Positions 17,286 through 26,075 of a stretch of 64,000 nt of DNA are shown one piece after another. Each line of letters begins with the position of its first letter. Within the stretch, counting starts at the first letter, position 1. This DNA comes from Falsiroseomonas ponticola (GTDB lineage: Bacteria > Pseudomonadota > Alphaproteobacteria > Acetobacterales > Acetobacteraceae). The DNA is taken from positions 1 through 64,000 of the forward strand of contig NZ_JAERQN010000012.1 in the NCBI RefSeq assembly GCF_016805305.1. Reading direction: 5' to 3'. The notes beneath the pieces were generated by a model. The model had not been told where the DNA came from and made no database searches. It worked only from the letters and a program-made list of their open reading frames with translations. The position numbers and the translations under genes are program-made.

Positions 17286-18122
17286 GTGGACGTGGTAACA
17301 GGCCTGCGGGGCTTCGCGGGGCCGGCGGGCACGGAGGATGCGCCGCCCTTCATCGCGGTGGAGGGCGTGCAGGTTGTCTATGGCGCCGGCGGCACGGAGG
17401 CCGTGCAGGCGCTGAGCGACATCCATTTGGCGGTGCCGGAAGGCGCCTTCGTGTCGCTGGTGGGCCCCTCGGGCTGCGGGAAATCGACGCTGCTCAAGGC
17501 GGTGGGGGATCTGCTGGCGCCGACGGCGGGGCGCATCACCATCGGCGGCACGCCGGCGGCGGAGCTGCGGCGCCAGGGGCGCATCGGGACGGTGTTCCAG
17601 GCACCGAACCTGATGCCGTGGCTGCGGATCGAGGACAATGTGCGGCTGCTCTACCGGATCGTGGCGGAGAAGGCGCCGCGCGCGGGGCTGGTGGAGCCGG
17701 ACGTCCCTGCCCTGCTCAAGCTCGTGGGGCTGGACGGGTTCGGGGGGAAGCGGCCGGCGCAGCTTTCCGGCGGCATGCAGTCCCGCGCGGCCCTCGCGCG
17801 GGCGCTCGCGTTGGACCCGACCGTGCTGCTGATGGACGAGCCCTTCGCCGCGCTGGACGAGATCACGCGCGACCGCATGGGGATCGAGCTGATGCGCATC
17901 CATGCGCAGTTCCGCAAGACGGTGCTGTTCGTGACGCATTCGCTGGCGGAAGCGGCCTTCCTGTCCGACGCCATCGTGCTGATGACGCCGCGGCCGGGCC
18001 GCATCGCGCGCATCATCCCCGTGCCGCTGCCGCGGCCGCGCGTGCCGGAGATGCGGCTGACCGACGAATTCGCGGCGCTGGTCGCGGAGTTGAACCGGGA
18101 CCTGTATCGGATGATGGCATGA
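17286..18122 (+). CDS. ABC transporter ATP-binding protein, SsuB/TauB type (278 aa)
   Basis: All nucleotide-binding motifs are intact: Walker A GPSGCGKST, Q-loop FQAPNLMPW, signature LSGGMQSRAALARAL, Walker B LLMDEPFAALDE and the switch His in VTHSLAEA. The frame is open well upstream, so I chose the GTG two bases after the receptor stop; a second GTG six bases on is possible. It drives the permease encoded at 15440. Its stop overlaps the next ATG, keeping transport and catabolic enzymes in one translational unit. Confidence 0.9.
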   Translation: MDVVTGLRGFAGPAGTEDAPPFIAVEGVQVVYGAGGTEAVQALSDIHLAVPEGAFVSLVGPSGCGKSTLLKAVGDLLAPTAGRITIGGTPAAELRRQGRIGTVFQAPNLMPWLRIEDNVRLLYRIVAEKAPRAGLVEPDVPALLKLVGLDGFGGKRPAQLSGGMQSRAALARALALDPTVLLMDEPFAALDEITRDRMGIELMRIHAQFRKTVLFVTHSLAEAAFLSDAIVLMTPRPGRIARIIPVPLPRPRVPEMRLTDEFAALVAELNRDLYRMMA

Positions 18123-18787
18123 CGCATCCCGTGCTGACGTCGGCGGCGATGGAGCGCGCGGCGCTGCTGCTGGTGGACATGAACCGCAGCCACCTCGACC
18201 ACGAGATCGGGCATCTGCTGGTGGCGAAGCCGGATGCGGACCGGATCATCCGGGCGGCGGTCAAGGTGCGGGAGGCCTGGGCGGCGGCGAGGCGGCCGGT
18301 GATCTTCGTGCGCACGCATCACCGCTGGAACAGCGACACGGGCGAGGTAATCGACAACCGCAACCCCTTCTGGATGGCGCAGCACAAGGCCCCTATCCCG
18401 GGCCTCGCCAAGCCGCGCAAGACGCTGGCGGTGGAGGGCGCGGCGGTGACGGAGGTGGTGCCGCAGCTGGCGCCCCGGCCGGGGGAGCACACGGTCTTCA
18501 AGCATCGGTACAGCCCCTTCCACAACACGGATCTGGAGCTGCTGCTGAAGAACCTCGGCACGGAAACGCTGGTGATCGGCGGCGTGAACACCAACAACTG
18601 CGTGCTCTGCACCTGCTTCGAGGCCTTCAACCGCGACTTCCGCGTGGTGCTGATGCCGGATGTCTGCGCCAGCATGAACGGGGCGGACTATCACGACGCC
18701 TCCCTGAAGCTGATCGAGGCGGCGCTGGGCTGGCTGGTGCCCTCCGCCGATGTGATTGCCGCCTGTGGCGCCGGAGGAACGGCCTGA
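18119..18787 (+). CDS. Isochorismatase-family cysteine hydrolase (222 aa)
   Basis: Relatives include ureidoacrylate peracid hydrolase (RutB), N-carbamoylsarcosine amidase, biuret hydrolase and nicotinamidase. The catalytic triad is readable as Asp20 (LLLVDMNRSH), Lys128 (TVFKHRYSPF) and Cys161 (GGVNTNNCVLCT). YSPFHNTDLELLLKNLG is typical of the family. It overlaps both neighbours (ATGA with the ATPase, TGATG with the deaminase-like gene). In this operon it probably hydrolyses a carbamoyl or amide group released by ring cleavage. Confidence 0.9.
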   Translation: MTHPVLTSAAMERAALLLVDMNRSHLDHEIGHLLVAKPDADRIIRAAVKVREAWAAARRPVIFVRTHHRWNSDTGEVIDNRNPFWMAQHKAPIPGLAKPRKTLAVEGAAVTEVVPQLAPRPGEHTVFKHRYSPFHNTDLELLLKNLGTETLVIGGVNTNNCVLCTCFEAFNRDFRVVLMPDVCASMNGADYHDASLKLIEAALGWLVPSADVIAACGAGGTA

Positions 18788-20031
18788 TGGATTTCGACCT
18801 GCTGCTGCGGAACGCGCGCCTGCCGGGGATGGCGAAGGATGCACCCGCCGTCGATGTGGGCGTCGTCGCTGGCCGCATCGCCGCCATCGCGCCAGGGCTG
18901 CCAGGCGCGGCGAAGGACAGCGCGGATGCAGGCGGTAGGCTCGTCTGTGCGGGCTTCGTCGAGACACATATCCACCTCGACAAATCCTGCATCCTGGAAC
19001 GCTGCCGCTGCGAGACCAGGCGCTTTCCGCACGAGGCCATGCAGATGGTCTCGGAGGTCAAGCACAGCTTCAGCGTGGAGGATGTGACGCGCCGCGCCAG
19101 CGGCACGCTGGAGAAATGCATCAGCCACGGCACGATGCGCATGCGCACCCATGCGGAGGTCGATCCCAAGGTCGGGCTGCGCGGGTTCCAGGGGGTGAAG
19201 GCGCTGGTGGATGCCTATGCCTGGGCCATGGATATCGAGATCTGCGTGATGCCGCAGGAGGGGATGCTCAACAATCCCGGTACCGAGGAGCTGATGATCG
19301 AGGCGCTGAGGACCGGCGCACGCGTCATCGGCGCGGCGCCGAACTTCGACAGCGATCGCCATGGACAGATCCGGCGGGTCTTCGAGATCGCGCGGGAATT
19401 CGATGTCGATATCGACATGCATCTCGACAGCGGGCATGTCCCGGATGACTTGGACACGCGGCTGGTCTGCGAGCTGGCGGACCAGTATGGCTGGGGCGGG
19501 CGGGTCGCAGTCGGGCATGTGACGAAGCTTGCGCACCTCACCCTGCCCGCCTTCGACGACATCGCGAAGCGCATGGCGGATTCGGGCGTGGCGCTGACGG
19601 TGCTGCCGGCGACGGACCTCTACCTGATGGCGCGGGCCTTCGACCATGCGGTGCCGCGCGGCGTGGTGGATGCGACCAGGCTGGTGGCGCAGGGCGTCAC
19701 CTGTTCGCTGGCCTCCAACAACATCCTCAATCCCTTCACGCCCTTCGGCGATGGGCAGTTGCTGCGGCAGGCCAACATGTTCGCGAATGTGGTGCAGCAG
19801 GGCGCCGACCGGGAAGTGGCGGCGGCCTGGGGCATGGTGACGGATGGGGCGGCGAAGCTGATCCGGAACAAGGATTATGGCGTTGCCATCGGCAATCCCG
19901 CCGACCTCGTCGTGCTGGACGCGCCGGACGAGATCGCGGCGCTGCGGCAGCTGTCACCGACGCTGATGGGCTTCAAGCGCGGGCGGCGGACCTTCACCCG
20001 CCAGCCCGTCGAGTTGCACAAGCCGCACTGA
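18787..20031 (+). CDS. Cytosine-deaminase-like amidohydrolase with altered active site (414 aa)
   Basis: Overall layout matches CodA/AtzC-type deaminases: LLLRNARLPG start, His61 and His63 in ETHIHLDK, His212 in IDMHLDS, His244 in VGHVTK, and GNPADLVVLDAP near the end. With a constant offset of two, the E. coli CodA proton shuttle Glu217 falls on Ser215 and metal ligand Asp313 on Asn311 (SLASNNILNPF). Those E. coli positions are from memory. The enzyme may therefore use another metal set or be a hydrolase rather than a standard deaminase. It is the last coupled gene of the operon. Confidence 0.85.
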   Translation: MDFDLLLRNARLPGMAKDAPAVDVGVVAGRIAAIAPGLPGAAKDSADAGGRLVCAGFVETHIHLDKSCILERCRCETRRFPHEAMQMVSEVKHSFSVEDVTRRASGTLEKCISHGTMRMRTHAEVDPKVGLRGFQGVKALVDAYAWAMDIEICVMPQEGMLNNPGTEELMIEALRTGARVIGAAPNFDSDRHGQIRRVFEIAREFDVDIDMHLDSGHVPDDLDTRLVCELADQYGWGGRVAVGHVTKLAHLTLPAFDDIAKRMADSGVALTVLPATDLYLMARAFDHAVPRGVVDATRLVAQGVTCSLASNNILNPFTPFGDGQLLRQANMFANVVQQGADREVAAAWGMVTDGAAKLIRNKDYGVAIGNPADLVVLDAPDEIAALRQLSPTLMGFKRGRRTFTRQPVELHKPH

Positions 20032-21012
20032 TCAGCGCGCGGCGGCGCCGGAGACCTCCACGGCGCGGCGCCACTTCGCGAGTTCGGCGCGGTGGATGGT
20101 GGCGGCTTCCTCGGCCGTCGTGCCGGTGACGGTCGCGCCGAGTTCGGCGAGGCGCGCACGGATGGCGGGTTTCGCCAGCGAGATCCGGGTTTCCGCTGAC
20201 AGCTTCTCAATGACGGCGGGTGGCGTGCCGGCGGGGGCAAAGAACATCACCCAGGCGCCGGCATCGAAGCCGGGCACGGTTTCCGACACCGCGGGCACGT
20301 CCGGCAGCAGGTGGGACCGCGTCGCACCCGTGACGGCGATTGCGCGGACCTTGTTCTCGGCCAGGAAGGGCGGAAGGGTCAGGATGCCTTCCACGCACAT
20401 CTGCACGTCGTTGGAGAGGATGGCCTGAAGGGTGACGAGGCCGCCGCGATACGGGACGTGTGTGGCCTCCAGCCCCGTTGCGGCGCGCAGCATCTCCATC
20501 GCCAGATGGTTCGTCGCGCCGATGCCGGAGGAGGCGTAGTTCAGGCGGCCGGGGTTCGCCTTGGAATAGGCGACGAGTTCGGCCAACGTGCGCGCCGGCA
20601 GGCTGGGCGCGATCACCAACACCTGCGGGAAGGTGACGAGATGCGTGACCGCGGCGAAGTCGCGCGACACGTCGAAGGGCAGGTTCGGCATCATCGCGGG
20701 GTTGATCGCCATGTTGCCGGGGGAGCCGACGAGGAAGGTATCGCCATCGGGCCGCGCCCGTGCCGCGGCTTCCGTGCCGATGGCGCCGCCGGCACCGGTG
20801 CGGCTTTCCACGATGAAGGGCTGGCCGAGGCGCTCCGCGAGGTCCTGCGCGATGAGGCGGGCGACGACATCGACGGCGGAGCCTGGCGTGAAGGGGAAGA
20901 TGAAGCGCACGGGGCCGCGCGGCCAGGCGGGTTGCGCGGATGCGGCGCTGGTGATGCCGAGGGTGGCAGCAAGACTTGCCAGGGCGCGACGGCCCAGCGT
21001 GATCGTGGCCAT
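20032..21012 (-). CDS. Bug-family TTT substrate-binding protein (326 aa)
   Basis: Signal peptide MATITLGRRALASLAATLG ends at SAQP, followed by WPRGPVRFIFPFTPGSAVD. VESRTGAGGAIG replaces the usual ENRPGAGG, so the ligand loop differs slightly. LLPDVPAVSETVPGFDA near residue 240 is canonical. An ideal AGGAGG lies 9 bases before the ATG. It is convergent with the catabolic operon and ends one base after it. It diverges from the flavin monooxygenase, so it may serve either. Confidence 0.92.
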   Translation of the reverse strand: MATITLGRRALASLAATLGITSAASAQPAWPRGPVRFIFPFTPGSAVDVVARLIAQDLAERLGQPFIVESRTGAGGAIGTEAAARARPDGDTFLVGSPGNMAINPAMMPNLPFDVSRDFAAVTHLVTFPQVLVIAPSLPARTLAELVAYSKANPGRLNYASSGIGATNHLAMEMLRAATGLEATHVPYRGGLVTLQAILSNDVQMCVEGILTLPPFLAENKVRAIAVTGATRSHLLPDVPAVSETVPGFDAGAWVMFFAPAGTPPAVIEKLSAETRISLAKPAIRARLAELGATVTGTTAEEAATIHRAELAKWRRAVEVSGAAAR

Positions 21013-21133
21013 GTGACGTTTCCTCCTGTTCAGGACAGCCTGGAACAGGGTGTGTCGGCAGAGCAAGGGGCCTTCCGTACGGCGCGATATGGCAGGAGAC
21101 TGCGCGGCCTCTGGTCAGGGATCATCGCCTTCC

Positions 21134-22474
21134 ATGCCGCCACGCCAGCTGAAGCTCGCCGCCTTCTTCAACCCGCCGGGGTCTCATGTCGCGGGGTGGC
21201 GGATGCCGGATGCGGTGCCGACCGACCTGGAGTTCGACGAGTATCTCGACGTGGTGCGGGAGGCCGAGCGCGGGGTGTTCGACATGGTGTTCTTCCAGGA
21301 CAGCGCCGCGGTACCACCCGCGATCACGCTGGCCGGCAAGGACACGGAAGCGGCGGCGGGCGCGGCGCGCACGGTGCGGATCGAGCCGATGACGCTGCTC
21401 GCGGCGCTCGCGGTGACGACGACCCGTATCGGCCTGGTGGCGACAGGCACCACTTCCTACAACGAGCCGTACCACATCGCACGGCGTTTCGCGTCCATCG
21501 ACCACCTCAGCAAGGGGCGCGCGGGGTGGAACCTCGTGACGTCGCAGAACGAGGACGAGGCGCAGAATTTCGGGCGGGATGCGCATCTGGATCACGCGCT
21601 GCGCTATGAGCGTGCGGCGGAGTTCCATGATGTGGTGGTCGGTCTCTGGGAAGGCTGGGACCACGACGCCTTCATCAGGGACAAGGAAAGCGGGCGGTAC
21701 TTCGATCCGGCGAAGCTGCGCATCCTCCATCACGTGGGCAAGCATTTCCGGGTGCGCGGGCCGTTGAACGTCGCGCGGTCGCCTCAGGGCAGGCCGGTGA
21801 TCGCGCAGGCCGGGTCCTCGGAGCCGGGAAAGGAGCTGGCGGCGCGGACGGCGGACGTGACCTTCACGGCGCAGACGTCGATGACGGAGGCACAAGCCTT
21901 CCGTGCGGATGTGCGGGAACGCGCGATGCGCCACGGCCGGTCGCCCGACGCCATCAAGATCATGCCGGGGCTCAACTATGTGCTGGCGGAGACGGAGAGC
22001 GACGCGCGGGCGCTGTATGAGCACCTGCTGTCGATGATGACGGATGAGGTGGTGATGCCGTCGATCATGCGGCTGTCGGGCGGGCTCGACCTGCGGCAAT
22101 TCCCGCTGGATGGGCCGCTGCCGGAGTTGCCGCAGAGCAACGCGGCGCATGCGCGGCAGAAGATGCTGGTGGAGCTGGCGCGGCGGGAAAACCTGTCGAT
22201 CCGGCAGCTGGCGCGGCGCTATGCGACCTCGAACGGACACAACGTCTTCGTCGGCACGCCGAAGGCGCTGGCCGACATGATGGAGGAGTGGTTCCAGGCG
22301 GGCGCGGCGGATGGCTTCGTGATGCTGTCGCCCTACTACCCCACGCCCATGCGGAATTTTGTCAGATGGGTTGTGCCCGAATTGCAGCGGCGGGGAATCT
22401 ACCGGACGGCCTATGAGGGCACGACGCTGCGCGAGAACCTCGGGCTGGTCAGCCCGGCGCCGCCGCTCAGGTGA
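21134..22474 (+). CDS. LLM-class flavin-dependent monooxygenase, NtaA/SnaA/DszA type (446 aa)
   Basis: This family uses reduced FMN and oxygen to open or desulfurise substrates such as nitrilotriacetate, EDTA, dibenzothiophene sulfone or pyrimidines. Signatures are LKLAAFFNPPG, DMVFFQDS, TTRIGLVATGTTSYNEPYH, RRFASIDHLSKGRAGWNLVT and VIAQAGSSEPGKELAA. The frame is open further upstream, but MPPRQLKL fits family starts. No flavin reductase gene is adjacent, so reduced FMN must come from elsewhere. It converges on the TSUP permease with an 8-base overlap. Confidence 0.9.
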   Translation: MPPRQLKLAAFFNPPGSHVAGWRMPDAVPTDLEFDEYLDVVREAERGVFDMVFFQDSAAVPPAITLAGKDTEAAAGAARTVRIEPMTLLAALAVTTTRIGLVATGTTSYNEPYHIARRFASIDHLSKGRAGWNLVTSQNEDEAQNFGRDAHLDHALRYERAAEFHDVVVGLWEGWDHDAFIRDKESGRYFDPAKLRILHHVGKHFRVRGPLNVARSPQGRPVIAQAGSSEPGKELAARTADVTFTAQTSMTEAQAFRADVRERAMRHGRSPDAIKIMPGLNYVLAETESDARALYEHLLSMMTDEVVMPSIMRLSGGLDLRQFPLDGPLPELPQSNAAHARQKMLVELARRENLSIRQLARRYATSNGHNVFVGTPKALADMMEEWFQAGAADGFVMLSPYYPTPMRNFVRWVVPELQRRGIYRTAYEGTTLRENLGLVSPAPPLR

Positions 22475-23207
22475 AGGCGCTCCAGAGGAAGGAAACGCCG
22501 GAGAAGGCGACCATCACCTCGATGAGGGCGGTGTGGATGCGGAGATGGATGCGCGCGATGAGGAAGCGCGCGACATAGGCGCCGGGGATCATGCAGAGGC
22601 CGACAAGCACGCCGCCGATGAGCAGCGGGCCGTCGATCAGATCCAGGCGGCCGTAAAGCAGCGTCTTGGCGATGTTGACGGCGGCGCCGATCACGGCATC
22701 CGTGCCGACCAGCGCGCCACCGGCCAGGCCGAGGCCGAGGAGCAGCGGCACGACGATGACGCCGCCGCCCGGCAGCGCGCCGGCGACCAGGCCGAAGAGG
22801 AAGCTGATGCCGATGACGGCGATGGGCGTCGGCACGACCTTCCGCTTGTCCAGCCATCGGCGCAGCGGGATGGAGATCAACAGGAAGCTGCCGATCAGCG
22901 CCGCCAGCGGCGCGCGCGGCAGCACATCGTAGATCAGGCCACCCACCAGCACGCCGGGCAGCGAGGGTAGCAGCACGCGCAGGATCAGGTCCGGGCGGAT
23001 CTGGTCGCGATAGACCCAGGCGCGGGAGAGGTTGCCGAAGGTCATGGCCACCGCCATGACCGGCACCACGCCCTTCACGCCGACGACGGGGACGAGGAAG
23101 GGCGTGACGATCAGCCCGGCGCCGAAGCCGCTGAGCCCGCCCAGCACCGCGCCCCCGAAGGCGATGAGGCCAAGGGCGAGGAAGCCCAGCCAGCCAAGAT
23201 CCTCCAT
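22467..23207 (-). CDS. TSUP-family (TauE/SafE) anion permease (246 aa)
   Basis: This is an integral membrane protein of about eight helices with the two TauE/SafE repeats: GLSGFGAGLIVTPFLVPVVG in the N-terminal half and GALPGGGVIVVPLLLGLGL in the second. Members move sulfite, sulfoacetate or related organic anions. It overlaps the start of the adjoining amidase gene by one base (TGATG), so it is the last member of an amidase-amidase-permease operon. It may export or import the acid released by amide hydrolysis. Confidence 0.9.
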   Translation of the reverse strand: MEDLGWLGFLALGLIAFGGAVLGGLSGFGAGLIVTPFLVPVVGVKGVVPVMAVAMTFGNLSRAWVYRDQIRPDLILRVLLPSLPGVLVGGLIYDVLPRAPLAALIGSFLLISIPLRRWLDKRKVVPTPIAVIGISFLFGLVAGALPGGGVIVVPLLLGLGLAGGALVGTDAVIGAAVNIAKTLLYGRLDLIDGPLLIGGVLVGLCMIPGAYVARFLIARIHLRIHTALIEVMVAFSGVSFLWSAFT

Positions 23208-24502
23208 CAGCCCGCCAGCACCGCCGCAACCCAGCCGGCGGCGGCGAAGAGGCGTTCATCCTCATGCCGCTCCGACACCAGTTGCAGGCCGAGCGGCAGG
23301 CCGGCGGGGCCCTTGCCGAAGGGCAGCGTGAGGCAGGGCGTGTAGAGCATCGTCCAGAGCGAGTTGAAGGTGGCGCTGCCGGTGCCGGAAAGGCCGACCG
23401 GCGCCTCGCCGGCGGCGGAGAGGGTGAGCACGGCGTCGAAGCCGGCCAGCGCATCATCGGCCCAGAGGCGCATCGCCTCCGCGCGGCGCTGCGCGTCCAC
23501 ATAGGCGGCGACGGGCGTGGTCTCTCCGTCGCGGATGCGGCCCTCGCCGAGTGCCTTGCTGATGAGGTGGCGGTGGCCGTGGCGTTCATGGCCGAAGTTG
23601 CGCGCGCCCTCGAAATTGGCGATGCGCTGATGGACCTTCAGCCAGCCGTCGAAGGTGGGCGACGGCAGGGTGAGGTCGGTGACGGTGGCGCCGGCGGCCT
23701 CGCAGCGGCGCGCGGCTTCCTCCAGCGCCTGCTGGGCGGCGGGTGACGCCTCGGACCATTCGGGGGTGCGGCAGAGGGCGAGGCGCGGCGCGCGGTCGAG
23801 CGGCGCGATGGGATCGTAGGGGATGCGGGTGAGGACGGCGCGGAGGCGCTGCACATCCTCCAGCGACCGGGCGCAGAGGCCGACCGTGTCGAGCGAGCCG
23901 GATTGCTGGAAGACACCGACGCGGCTGACCTCCCCAAAGCTCGGCTTGTAGCCCCAGAGGCCGCAGAAGGCCGCGGGGCGGATCATGGAGCCGGAAGTCT
24001 GCGTGCCGAGCGCCAGCGGCACCTGGCAATCCGCGACGGCGGCGGCGGAGCCGGAGGAGGAACCGCCCGGCGTGCGCGTCGGGTCGAGCGGGTTGCGCGT
24101 GGCGCCGGGATGGCGGTTGGCGAACTCCGTCGTCACGGCCTTGCCGAGGATGGTGCCGCCGGCCGCGCGGATCAGCGCGGCGACGGCGCTGTCGGCATAG
24201 GTGCGACGCCCCGCATGGATGGGGGAGTTGCACTGGGTCGGCATGTCGAAGGTCTCGATGATGTCCTTCAACGCGACGGGCACGCCGTGCAGCGGGCCGC
24301 GCGGGGCGCTGCGATCGGCGGCGCGGGCCTGGACGAGGGCCAGGTCGGGATCGAGGAAGGCCCAGGCGCCGACCTCCGCATCGCGCGCGGCGATGCGGTC
24401 GAGGCAGGCGCGGGTCAGGGCTTCCGCGGTCAGGGTGCCGGCGGCGATGGCATCGGCGGCGGCGCTGGCGGTGAGGGTGGCGGGATCGATGGTGAGGGAC
24501 AT
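23207..24502 (-). CDS. Amidase signature family hydrolase (431 aa)
   Basis: This carries the Ser-cisSer-Lys triad of the amidase signature family: Lys in VALKDIIET near residue 79, cis-Ser in GGSSSGSAAAVA, and the nucleophile Ser in GTQTSGSMIRPAAFCG. Length is slightly below GatA (about 480). GKAVTTEFANRHPGATRNP is shared almost word for word with the amidase encoded immediately upstream, showing a tandem duplication. Start supported by AGGA before the ATG. It is not GatA, since the GatCB partners are absent. Confidence 0.92.
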   Translation of the reverse strand: MSLTIDPATLTASAAADAIAAGTLTAEALTRACLDRIAARDAEVGAWAFLDPDLALVQARAADRSAPRGPLHGVPVALKDIIETFDMPTQCNSPIHAGRRTYADSAVAALIRAAGGTILGKAVTTEFANRHPGATRNPLDPTRTPGGSSSGSAAAVADCQVPLALGTQTSGSMIRPAAFCGLWGYKPSFGEVSRVGVFQQSGSLDTVGLCARSLEDVQRLRAVLTRIPYDPIAPLDRAPRLALCRTPEWSEASPAAQQALEEAARRCEAAGATVTDLTLPSPTFDGWLKVHQRIANFEGARNFGHERHGHRHLISKALGEGRIRDGETTPVAAYVDAQRRAEAMRLWADDALAGFDAVLTLSAAGEAPVGLSGTGSATFNSLWTMLYTPCLTLPFGKGPAGLPLGLQLVSERHEDERLFAAAGWVAAVLAG

Positions 24503-24513
24503 GGGCGTGATCC

Positions 24514-25815
24514 TCAGCCGGCCAGGATGCGTTCGGCCCAGGCGGCGACGGCGAGGAGCCGATCGTCGTCGTGGCGGCGGGAGACCAGCTGCACGCCGAC
24601 CGGCATGCCGTTCGGCCCGGTGGCGAAGGGCAGCGTGATGCAGGGCATGTGCAGGTTGGTCCAGAGGTAGTTGAAGATGGGGTTGCCCGTATGGGCGAGG
24701 CCGGAAGGGGCTTCGTCAGGGGCGCTCGGCGTCAGCAGCGCGTCGAAGCCGTGCTCGGCCATCAGCGCATCCATCAGGGCGCGGCAGCGATCGCCCTGGC
24801 GGATGGCGGCGCGGAACTGCGCGAGGGTCGAGGCCTCCCCGACATTCACGCGTTCCTCCAGCCAGTCCTGGCTGACCAGGTGGCGGGAGCGCGTGAGTTC
24901 GTCGGCGTAGTTGCGCACGGCCTCGTAGCCGCAGACCACGCGATGGGCGTCGCGCAGCGTGGCGAGGTCGGCGGGGACCTCGAACGCCGTGACGGTGGCG
25001 CCGGCTTTCTCGAGTACGCGGGCGGCGTCCTCGATGGCCTGGCGCGTCGCGGCGGACGCCAGATCCCAATGCGCGGTTCGGGCGATGGCGATGCGGGGGG
25101 CGGCGATGGCGGCGGGCGGCTCGTAGGCGATTTCCATGATGGCGGCGCGGAAGAGGGCAATATCCTCCACGGCGCGGGCCATGATGCCGACGGTGTCGTA
25201 GGCCTCCGTGTTGGTGCGGACGCCGCTGTTGCCGAAATGCTGGAAGGACGGCTTGAAGCCGACGACGCCGCAATAGGCGGCGGGGCGCAGGACGGAACCG
25301 CCGGTCTGCGTGCCGATGGCGAGCGGCACCTGGTAATCCGCGACCGCGGCGGCGGAGCCGGAGGAGGAGCCGCCAGGCGTGCGCGTGACGTCATGCGGGT
25401 TGCGCGTGGCGCCGGGCTTGCGGTTGGCGAATTCCGTCGTGACGGTCTTGCCGAGCAGCACGGCGCCGGCAGCGCGGGGGCCGGCGACCGTCGCGCCATC
25501 GCGGTTCGGGCGGTGGCCGACATAGATGGAGGAGCCGTAGCCCGCCGGCATGTCGGCGGTATCGATGATGTCCTTCACGCCGAAGGGGATGCCGTGCAGC
25601 AGGCCCGTCTCCGGCCCGGCATCGAGCGCGCGGGCGCGGGCGCGCGAGGCTTCGGGATCGAGGAAAGCCCAGGCGGCGACGGTGCCGTTACGCTGCGCGA
25701 TCCGTTCGAGGCAGGCTTCCAGCAGCGTCGTCGCGGTCAGCGTGCCGGCGGCGATGGCGCGGCGGGCGGCGGCGGCGGTCAGGCGTTCCGGCGCGGTGGC
25801 GAAGGCGGCATCCAT
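24514..25815 (-). CDS. Amidase signature family hydrolase, tandem paralogue (433 aa)
   Basis: The triad is again complete (FGVKDIIDT, GGSSSGSAAAVA, GTQTGGSVLRPAAYCG). It differs from its neighbour mainly in the substrate-facing middle section (SFQHFGNSGVRTNTEAYD). The open frame extends 14 codons upstream, but MDAAFATAPE is the better start. It is the first gene of the operon and is divergent from the oligopeptide-type ABC operon across 260 bases. Together with that transporter it may take up and hydrolyse amides or short peptides. Confidence 0.92.
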   Translation of the reverse strand: MDAAFATAPERLTAAAARRAIAAGTLTATTLLEACLERIAQRNGTVAAWAFLDPEASRARARALDAGPETGLLHGIPFGVKDIIDTADMPAGYGSSIYVGHRPNRDGATVAGPRAAGAVLLGKTVTTEFANRKPGATRNPHDVTRTPGGSSSGSAAAVADYQVPLAIGTQTGGSVLRPAAYCGVVGFKPSFQHFGNSGVRTNTEAYDTVGIMARAVEDIALFRAAIMEIAYEPPAAIAAPRIAIARTAHWDLASAATRQAIEDAARVLEKAGATVTAFEVPADLATLRDAHRVVCGYEAVRNYADELTRSRHLVSQDWLEERVNVGEASTLAQFRAAIRQGDRCRALMDALMAEHGFDALLTPSAPDEAPSGLAHTGNPIFNYLWTNLHMPCITLPFATGPNGMPVGVQLVSRRHDDDRLLAVAAWAERILAG

Positions 25816-26075
25816 CGGGTCACTCCGGCTGGTCGTCGCGGCGGGATCAGCAAGCACGATGCCAGCGCAGCATTGCGCGGCAGGGCCGTCAAACGCCGCA
25901 TGCCGGCGGCATCGCGGTGATGCCGAAGCGGGATGCTGCCTGGATCGCGGGATTCTGCCGATGGCGCGGGCATCGCCGGCACCATCCCCGCCGCCTTGCG
26001 GCAGCCGCCCTGCCGCGGCGCGCTGTGGCCCGAGGATTGCAAAGCCGTCATGGAGATCGAGCGTCAGGAGGCCGC
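25816..26075. other. Divergent regulatory region between amidase and oligopeptide-type ABC operons
   Basis: This is 260 bases without a convincing gene. It holds a short palindrome ATGCCGGCGGCAT and several GC-rich inverted stretches, and ends in the ribosome site (CAGGAG) of the ABC receptor gene. I see no good -35/-10 pair. Long open frames here exist only because of the GC bias. Confidence 0.45.
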
